12,897 nt of DNA from Acidobacteriota bacterium. Lineage in GTDB: Bacteria; Acidobacteriota; Terriglobia; UBA7540. The stretch covers positions 1 to 12,897 of the forward strand of contig JAKAWN010000177.1 of the NCBI GenBank assembly GCA_021827245.1, given 5' to 3'. Position numbers and translations under genes: made by a program. Under the pieces are notes generated by a model, which searched no databases, had not been told where the DNA came from, and was given only the letters and a program-made list of their open reading frames with translations. Shown piece by piece: positions 8,601-12,897 of the stretch; positions within the stretch are counted from its first letter, which is position 1, and every line of letters begins with the position of its first letter.

Positions 8601-9338
8601 GACTACGGCGCCGCCGGCGCGACCGAATTCCGCGCTGAAGTTGCTGGTCTGGACTTTGAATTCCTGGATGGCGTCGGGTGGCGGAAGGCTGACGTACGCT
8701 GCGCCGTTCAGAAAGTCGACCGAATCATTATTATTGTCAATTCCGTCCAGGATGTAATTGTTGAGCTCTGTACCTAACCCATTCGCTACAAAGCTTCCCG
8801 ACTGATCCATATTCCGGGAGGGATTGATGGACGTGACGCCAGCGGAAAGCTGAGCGAGAAACGTGAAATTACGGCCATTCAGCGGCAAATCGTTGACCTG
8901 ACGGGTGTCCGCCACCTGGCCAACGGAAGCGTTCTGCGTTTGGAGTTGAGGCGGTGCAGATGTCACTTCAATCGTTTGCGTCACCGCCCCTGGCCTAAGC
9001 ATCAGGTCCACCTTTACCTGGGCTTGCACGTTCACCGTGATGTGGATTTGCGTTACCTTCTGAAAACCTGCCATCTCGACGCTGACCGAGTAATGCCCGA
9101 TCTTGACGGGGGTAAAGATATAGCTGCCTTCAGCGGATGTGGTGGTCTCCAGAGTCAAGCCGGTATCTTCACTGGTCAATGTTACCTTGGCACCGGGAAC
9201 GACGGCCCCGGACTGGTCCGTCACCGTGCCCAGGATCGAGCCCGTATCGACCTGGGCCAAGCCCCCGCGGGCTGCAACCATTGTCATTAGCAAGAGCCCA
9301 AGCACTACCGAAACCACACGTTGAAGTGTTTTCAGCAT
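5637..9338 (-). CDS. Oar-like TonB-dependent outer-membrane receptor with carboxypeptidase-regulatory domain
   Basis: Outer-membrane beta-barrel receptor of 1,233 residues, of the kind that imports large nutrients with TonB energy. Residues 1-28 form a signal peptide ending GGLA. Residues about 30-112 are a carboxypeptidase-regulatory-like beta-sandwich (GSILGTVTDQSGAVVPGAKV). The plug follows with the typical blocks NDLPLNGRNF, YILDGIDNNN, DAIQEFKVQTSNFSAEFGRAGG and SGTNKVHGSLWEF. The rest is a long barrel rich in alternating aromatic strands, with repeated NLGLRWEFFGQ and TLGYIGNTSRH type segments. It ends RQIQFALKFYF, whose terminal Phe suits outer-membrane insertion. The start is ATG 9338, with GGGAGG six bases upstream; an in-frame start at 9383 would add 15 polar residues before the signal peptide. 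No SusD-like partner is adjacent. It sits between two beta-galactosidase genes on one strand, suggesting uptake of galactose-containing products (inference). Such receptors are abundant in Acidobacteriota. Confidence 0.93.
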   Translation of the reverse strand: MLKTLQRVVSVVLGLLLMTMVAARGGLAQVDTGSILGTVTDQSGAVVPGAKVTLTSEDTGLTLETTTSAEGSYIFTPVKIGHYSVSVEMAGFQKVTQIHITVNVQAQVKVDLMLRPGAVTQTIEVTSAPPQLQTQNASVGQVADTRQVNDLPLNGRNFTFLAQLSAGVTSINPSRNMDQSGSFVANGLGTELNNYILDGIDNNNDSVDFLNGAAYVSLPPPDAIQEFKVQTSNFSAEFGRAGGAVVNATIKSGTNKVHGSLWEFLRNDALDSSNYFNNARGVKKGELRQNQFGFAVGGPVVIPRVYNGHDKTFFFVDYEGTRIRESVLRNPSVPTLAESSSGFTNFQDLFAATTQTAGDLLGRSFNANTILDPATTRAVTAGQVDPVTGLVATANGYVRDPFYTCGSIVGMTNFNTAAQQVCMNVLPASRLNSNAIKILQLYPAPNTAGLAAGTQNNFAINRSQPNDTNHFDVRVDQNFSEHDQMFARVSYSKRNAFYPGDFIGLGSNAGFGQGDFTDIAFGAVLSETHLFSPTMINEFRIGYSRLHTVSNPTLTNQPGIPDMFGIQGVSQANGNYGLPNIQIDGLTALGAGGWATPNIRYSNTWQVSENLTKIYGKHTFKGGFEGQFLRFPWLNTTASRGQFQFGTYTGIPSGPTQTVGPGIAALLLTPIASTVPGGIDYVGGPRSVNDSNVSWIDDLRHYYGAYFQDDWKLTRKLTLNLGLRWEFFGQINEKYGANAILNPGTYSGLNTIPNAQYILNTAFRNVALSPSFTSLLAQDGIGLAYSSVPGLMNTPLTDFSPRVGLAYQITPKLVMRLGYGIFFGGFQSLGGAPDPGFNYPNVVTLTSPAHDNAHPIVYADGQLGTLERGLLSLEPYPNNPGFNAKNMTLVAFQPNWKTGYTQEWNASFQYQLSQNQTVTLGYIGNTSRHLLNGDKANLPNEILPATLPTGQTSQMYVPFPDFSSNSDFIAPNGDAFYYGFQGTYEKRFSSGLQTLVNYTYSRCMTDARNILNSFGDNFFARAATIPGFGLKRDYRFCGSDVPNIFHGSAIWQLPFGHGRHFAKGVSNALNQVVGGWSVQSIITVQDGFPFEVGCATQRNSFPSSNNCVALMVPGQDLYAHIGPHGITNFLNAAAFSDPPLATGFGQNDFAPFGGRPFQVHGPGFANWDFSVFKDFQTTENTHLQFRGEFFNFLNHPNFSNPGNLNFLNTATFSNITGTRGIPRQIQFALKFYF

Positions 9339-9344
9339 TTCCTG

Positions 9345-9350
9345 CCTCCC
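9345..9350 (-). promoter_or_regulatory. Ribosome-binding site that sets the receptor start at 9338
   Basis: GGGAGG on the - strand lies six bases before ATG 9338, which begins directly with MLKTLQRVV and a hydrophobic signal core. This favours 9338 over the longer in-frame start at 9383. Confidence 0.75.
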
Positions 9351-9940
9351 AGCTTGTGATGAGCTATTTTCGGTTGCAACCAACAGAAGTCAGTCGCCGA
9401 TTGGGTATGGGCCCGCTGTCTGGCAAATTCCGTCAATGGTCTCGGCCCTGACTACCGTTGACGCTTCCAAGCTGCAACAAGCTTTTCGTCGTAAGGTTCG
9501 CCAAAACCCAACGGACACACTGCAAAAGCAGCCTTGCTAAGGATCCAATAATGACCCTGTTTATAACTCGCTCAGGAGGAAGTTTCAGTGACCACAATCA
9601 CCGACGTATGTGATCGCTGTCCCAGCTTAAGCCCTTCCGGCAATTTGCAGACCAGAGGCCTTCTAATCGCCGAGTCAAGTAACTTGGAGAGGCGGTGAGT
9701 AGGCCGTTCTCGATTGCTCTGCCTTTCAAGCTTCGCAGCAGGCTTTCTTTACGCGGTGAAATTCTTCGTTCCGGCGCCCCCGGGCACGTAGTGGATAGTG
9801 ACGGGCAGGAAAAAACAGACGGGAGTTCCGGCAGGCTCTGAAGCAGACACGAAGGTCTCGGCAGATTTTGGCGACGCCGACGCAGAATAAGTTACACTTC
9901 AAGGGCCCCACTCGGATTAACCCTGCCTATCTCTAACAGT
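9351..9940. other. Non-coding gap between the GH35 and TonB receptor genes
   Basis: About 590 bases without a credible gene. Short open frames here (for example 9726-9911 on -) have no recognisable sequence and no ribosome-binding site. The stretch must hold the 3' end of the GH35 transcript and, given its length, probably the receptor's own promoter on the - strand. I found no convincing -35/-10 pair. A small inverted repeat AAGCT/AGCTT (9469-9484, 6-nt loop) and the near-palindrome CAAGTAACTTG (9676-9686) are the only symmetrical elements noted. No clear intrinsic terminator follows the GH35 stop. Confidence 0.6.
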
Positions 9941-11587
9941 TCATTTCGCGTTGTACAGCCGCACGCGCAGAACCCCAGGCCAGCGCGCCAGGTCGACGTG
10001 GCGCTCGTCTCCATTCAGCCTCTGTTCAGGCACCCACTGCAGGTCCCGAAACGTTCCTTTTTCGATGGACAGATATTCTGGGCTCGGCGCCGCTCCATGC
10101 AGGTTTCTGAAATTCACCCTAAATCCCGAGCCCGCCACAACGTAGTCATCCGGACCCATCTCGATGATGATTCCGCCTGCTTTCGGTTGGGTGAACGGCT
10201 GTGGAGGGTTTGCAAAGAAGCGGTGCTCTGGACCGTAAGACACAACGGCCGCAAGTTCACGCGACAACGGGATCACGTCTGCCCTGTCGATGCCCTGGAT
10301 GACCGAAAACAACTTCCCGGTGTACTGGTCCTTTACGATCAGAGGCAGCAGAGGTTCGAGCGCCTTGTAGCACGCAGCGAGCGCTTTGCCGGCCGGGTTC
10401 AGCTTGCCATCCTGAACAGCGAAGTCAATGCCGAACGGAGAAAAGCCGAGGCCGTTGAATTCCGCGAGGGTCGGAAAGACATAGGCCGCATGAGAGGGCG
10501 AGAACGAAGTTTCCACGACAAGGAACGGGTTGTTGGGTCGGGTATATTCCCTGGCGACACGCATAAACTGTGCACTATAGATATCTGGGGCAAGGGCGAC
10601 GATGTGCGGCGCCGCGGCCGCCCAGATATCGAGCACATGGGGCGAGGGTGTGCCGCTCGGCCAGTCTCCGGCGCGCGCTTCTCCCGGGCTTATCGGCCAT
10701 GCATTGCAGTACATGGGCAAGGGATAGATTTTCTCGCCGGCCACCGCCACATCGTCGATATAGCGGCCGATATACCAGGCGCTGAAGGCTTCAGGCGCAA
10801 GATCGCCGAACACTTCCGGCCAGGTTCCGGAAGTGGGATTGTGCCGGCTGGCCCAAGCATTTGCCAGTGCGGGCGTCAGCTGGCTGCGATGTTCTTCAAG
10901 ATAACTCATCAATTGCGTGGGCACAGCGGATTGATACTCTCGGTTGGCCTGCGGCGAATAATCGCGATCAGTTCCTTTCAACCCGCTTTCGTTTTCAACT
11001 TGCATCATGATGACGGTGTGCTGGGTGGAATCCACGCTCTTGATATGCTGCATCACTGCGGAAAACGCCCTTGCGTCGGCTTCCCGCGCGGCCTTGCAGA
11101 ATGGAGAAATATTGTAGAGCGGCTGGCCGGCCTCGTCGCGGATGTGGAAATAGGTGGCAGGGTCCTCTTTGATCCAACTGGGCGTGTAAGCCATGCCGCT
11201 GTCTTCCACCCATTTCCAGGTGCCAAACCACAGCAGGATCACGTGCAAGTGGTTTTCGCGGGCGCCCTGGATGATGGCGTCAATCATGCGAAAATCAAAC
11301 TGGCCGGGCTTAGGTTCAATGAGCTCCCAGTAAATCGGCACTTCCGCCGTGTTGGCGTGCATGGCCACAAGCGACTTCCACACGGGCTCAAGGTCTTTGG
11401 GGTTGGAGGCGCTGGAATTGTGCGCCTGCCCCCCAAGAATCAGATAAGGCCTGCCGTCCACCTGCAACTGGTAGTGGGAGCCAGTACGGACAATTCGAGG
11501 AATCGGTGAAGCGGTTTGCGCCGTCAGTGAGCTGATAACCAGAGACCACGCCAGAACCGCAACCGCGTACATCGAAGTCTTCCGCAT
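9941..11587 (-). CDS. Secreted GH35 beta-galactosidase with DUF5597 C-terminal domain
   Basis: Predicted exported glycoside hydrolase of 548 residues that removes terminal beta-galactose. Residues 1-23 are a signal peptide (cleavage near SLTA-Q). The TIM barrel begins with YLILGGQAHNSSAS (48-61), the family's usual 'ILGGQxHNSS' opening. It continues with NTAEVPIYWELIEPKPGQFDF (79-99). The acid/base is Glu200 in QVENES, and the nucleophile is probably Glu359 in FLVVETSFSP. The region after about residue 400 (KLFSVIQGIDRADVIPL to the MGPDDYVVAGSGFRVNF block) matches the DUF5597 domain found behind this GH35 subgroup in Proteobacteria, Bacteroidetes and Acidobacteriota. The ATG has GGAGG six bases upstream. 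It lies upstream of the TonB receptor on the same strand and diverges from the TPR gene. The usual role of this subgroup is release of galactose from plant-type xyloglucan, galactan or similar glycans; the substrate here is not visible from sequence. Confidence 0.92.
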   Translation of the reverse strand: MRKTSMYAVAVLAWSLVISSLTAQTASPIPRIVRTGSHYQLQVDGRPYLILGGQAHNSSASNPKDLEPVWKSLVAMHANTAEVPIYWELIEPKPGQFDFRMIDAIIQGARENHLHVILLWFGTWKWVEDSGMAYTPSWIKEDPATYFHIRDEAGQPLYNISPFCKAAREADARAFSAVMQHIKSVDSTQHTVIMMQVENESGLKGTDRDYSPQANREYQSAVPTQLMSYLEEHRSQLTPALANAWASRHNPTSGTWPEVFGDLAPEAFSAWYIGRYIDDVAVAGEKIYPLPMYCNAWPISPGEARAGDWPSGTPSPHVLDIWAAAAPHIVALAPDIYSAQFMRVAREYTRPNNPFLVVETSFSPSHAAYVFPTLAEFNGLGFSPFGIDFAVQDGKLNPAGKALAACYKALEPLLPLIVKDQYTGKLFSVIQGIDRADVIPLSRELAAVVSYGPEHRFFANPPQPFTQPKAGGIIIEMGPDDYVVAGSGFRVNFRNLHGAAPSPEYLSIEKGTFRDLQWVPEQRLNGDERHVDLARWPGVLRVRLYNAK

Positions 11588-12102
11588 TGTTCGCCTCCTA
11601 TATCAAGAGTGAGATATTCCCGCGCTGGTGATTTTCGCCATCAAATCACACTGAAGGGCAGGTTCCCAACCTCGCAAAGCTGCATTTAGAGATCGCTAGT
11701 CCTTCTTTTTCCGGCAGGAAATCTTCTTGGCAGATCTGAACAATGCCAGAAGACGGTTGTGAATTGTCAGATGCTCGCGGGGCTTTACGCACTGGGACTC
11801 GATTTGGTGCGCCCGTTCGCTTGCGGCTTTGCCGCGCTGAATTGGTCTCTAGTCTTTTGGTCGTTTACCAAACGGTTAAAACGTGGCACAACTTATTCGA
11901 TATGTCAAGCTGGAACGCGCACCCAAGCACGGCCCGGCTATGGTTGGGCACATAGAACTCCCCTGTCGAATTGAAGTACGCGAGAGGGCGGGGAAAGAAT
12001 GTCACGATCGCACTGCCATTTGGACAACAGACGTTCCGCGCGCTGGTGGAAAGCGGGGTGGCTTCCTTTGCCGGCATGGTCAAGTGGTACAATACTGTCA
12101 TC
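11588..12102. other. Divergent intergenic region between the GH35 and TPR genes
   Basis: This 515-base stretch should contain promoters for both diverging genes, but no strong sigma-70 pair stands out. An inverted repeat CGTTT-ACC-AAACG (11862-11874) could be an operator. TACAAT at 12088-12093 resembles a -10 box but lacks a matching -35 at normal spacing and lies only nine bases before the TPR start. From 11956 the frame of the TPR gene is open with coding-like composition (see findings). Small overlapping open frames (11743-11955, 11759-11974, 11883-12308) have no recognisable product. Confidence 0.55.
11862..11874. promoter_or_regulatory. Short inverted repeat, possible operator
   Basis: CGTTT and AAACG flank the three bases ACC, giving a 13-base near-perfect dyad in the divergent intergenic region. 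It is short enough to be chance; no regulator gene is present in the window. Confidence 0.2.
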
Positions 12103-12897
12103 ATGAAGAAGCTGTGGGTCGTCATTGCTCTCATTCTGAGCGTGCCCCCGGCGGCAAGGGCTTGTGCGCTGTTGAGCCAAGGCGCGCAGAAAGAAATCAC
12201 CCCGCAACAACAATTCCAGGTAGCGGTCTCGCACTATCAGTCCGGTCAATATGCCTTGGCGGCCCGCGAACTCGAAAATCTTGCCCGGCAAATGGCACCC
12301 ACTTTTGAAGTTCAGGAACTTCTGGGCCTCGTATATTCAGCCGAGAAGAAGGATCTGGAGGCGAATCGCGCCCTTCAAGAAGCGGTAAGACTGAGCCCCG
12401 ATTCCGCTGCGGCAAGAGGCAATCTGGCAATCAACCTGGCGCGCCTTGGCAAGAACCGCGAAGCGGAAGCAGAATTCAAGCAAGCCGTACATGCTGCGCC
12501 TGACAATTTCGAGACGAATCACATCTTTGGGGAATTTTATGCGCACGAAGGGAGGCTTGACGAAGCCATCATATATCTCGCCAAAGCACAAAGCCTACAG
12601 CCGACGTCTTACGATAACGGTTATGATCTGTCGCTGGCTTACGAGAAGGCCAAGCGTTTCAAAGAGGCGCGGCAGCAAATTCTTGAACTCCTGCGCGTGA
12701 AGAGGACCGCGGAGCTTTACAGCCTGCTTGCCGACGTGGATGAAAGATCCGGAAACTATCTCGCCGCCGCCAAAGAGTACCAGCAGGCCGTCTATCTAAT
12801 GCCGAGCGAGCAGAATATCTTCAACTGGGGCAGCGAGTTTCTGCTTCATAACACCTGGGAGCCAGCCATTGAGATTTTTTCGAAGGGGCTTCAGCGG
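12103..12897 (+). CDS. Secreted tetratricopeptide-repeat protein (3' end beyond window)
   Basis: Open frame running off the right edge; 265 residues are visible. It starts MKKLWVVIALILSVPPAARA, a clear signal peptide (cleavage near residue 20), so the protein is periplasmic or envelope-bound. From about residue 37 onward it consists of consecutive helical TPR units with the usual spaced small and aromatic residues. Examples are FQVAVSHYQSGQYALAAREL, VQELLGLVYSAEKKDLEANR, ARGNLAINLARLGKNREAEA, HIFGEFYAHEGRLDEAIIYL and AAAKEYQQAVYLMPS. At least six repeats are visible, which would form a superhelical protein-binding scaffold. The partner and any later domain lie outside the window. There is no good ribosome-binding site before ATG 12103. 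An in-frame ATG at 12076 would add nine residues, and the frame stays open back to 11956. It is transcribed divergently from the GH35 gene, so a link to that locus is not shown. Confidence 0.85.
   Translation, partial: MKKLWVVIALILSVPPAARACALLSQGAQKEITPQQQFQVAVSHYQSGQYALAARELENLARQMAPTFEVQELLGLVYSAEKKDLEANRALQEAVRLSPDSAAARGNLAINLARLGKNREAEAEFKQAVHAAPDNFETNHIFGEFYAHEGRLDEAIIYLAKAQSLQPTSYDNGYDLSLAYEKAKRFKEARQQILELLRVKRTAELYSLLADVDERSGNYLAAAKEYQQAVYLMPSEQNIFNWGSEFLLHNTWEPAIEIFSKGLQR

Noticed and set aside
9726..9911. 61-residue Cys-rich - frame in the 9.3-9.9 kb gap
   Set aside because: No ribosome-binding site or recognisable pattern; composition fits chance translation of non-coding DNA.
9998..11509. 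503-residue open frame on + opposite the GH35 gene
   Set aside because: Long only because of the high-GC codon bias of the opposite strand; the GH35 gene has catalytic motifs, a signal peptide and a ribosome-binding site.
12065..12093. Possible sigma-70 promoter with TACAAT at 12088
   Set aside because: No TTGACA-like box at 16-18 bases spacing; a start there would leave almost no leader before the TPR gene.

Overview
The window looks like chromosomal DNA of a soil-type Acidobacteriota. This is inferred mainly from the very large Oar-like TonB-dependent receptor with an N-terminal carboxypeptidase-regulatory domain, a protein type greatly expanded in that phylum. A GC-rich genome, periplasmic/lipoprotein glycoside hydrolases and secreted TPR proteins fit the same picture. 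No rRNA, tRNA, CRISPR array or intact insertion sequence was seen. Species cannot be named from the sequence.

Layout. Left edge (about 1-501, + strand): the C-terminal third of a serine recombinase/resolvase with its N-terminal catalytic domain missing, a relic of a mobile element. Next, on the - strand and read right to left, is a two-gene unit. Its first gene is a Tat-exported, DUF1501-like member of the alkaline-phosphatase superfamily (3190-2027). Its second is a 445-residue protein I do not recognise (1948-611). Upstream of that, also on -, is a full-length homologue of animal galactocerebrosidase (GH59; 5430-3418), then the TonB-dependent receptor (9338-5637), then a secreted GH35/DUF5597 beta-galactosidase (11587-9941). 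The right edge carries a divergently transcribed (+) secreted TPR protein (12103 to the edge, incomplete).

How it may work together (inference). A beta-galactosidase of family GH35, a beta-galactosidase of the galactocerebrosidase family GH59 and an outer-membrane receptor between them, all on one strand, resemble a small uptake-and-degradation locus for a beta-galactoside. The substrate could be a galactolipid, a glycosphingolipid or a galactose-bearing glycan. No SusD-like protein, transporter or regulator is visible. The gaps between these genes (206 and 602 nt) argue for separate transcripts rather than one tight operon. The DUF1501-like gene and its unknown partner are a second possible functional unit.

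Three starts need care. The DUF1501-like gene most likely starts at a GTG at 3190, not the TTG nine bases upstream. The receptor starts at 9338 (not 9383). The TPR gene start at 12103 lacks a clear ribosome-binding site. The most interesting items are the galactocerebrosidase-like lipoprotein, the galactoside locus around the receptor, and the DUF1501-like/unknown protein pair.
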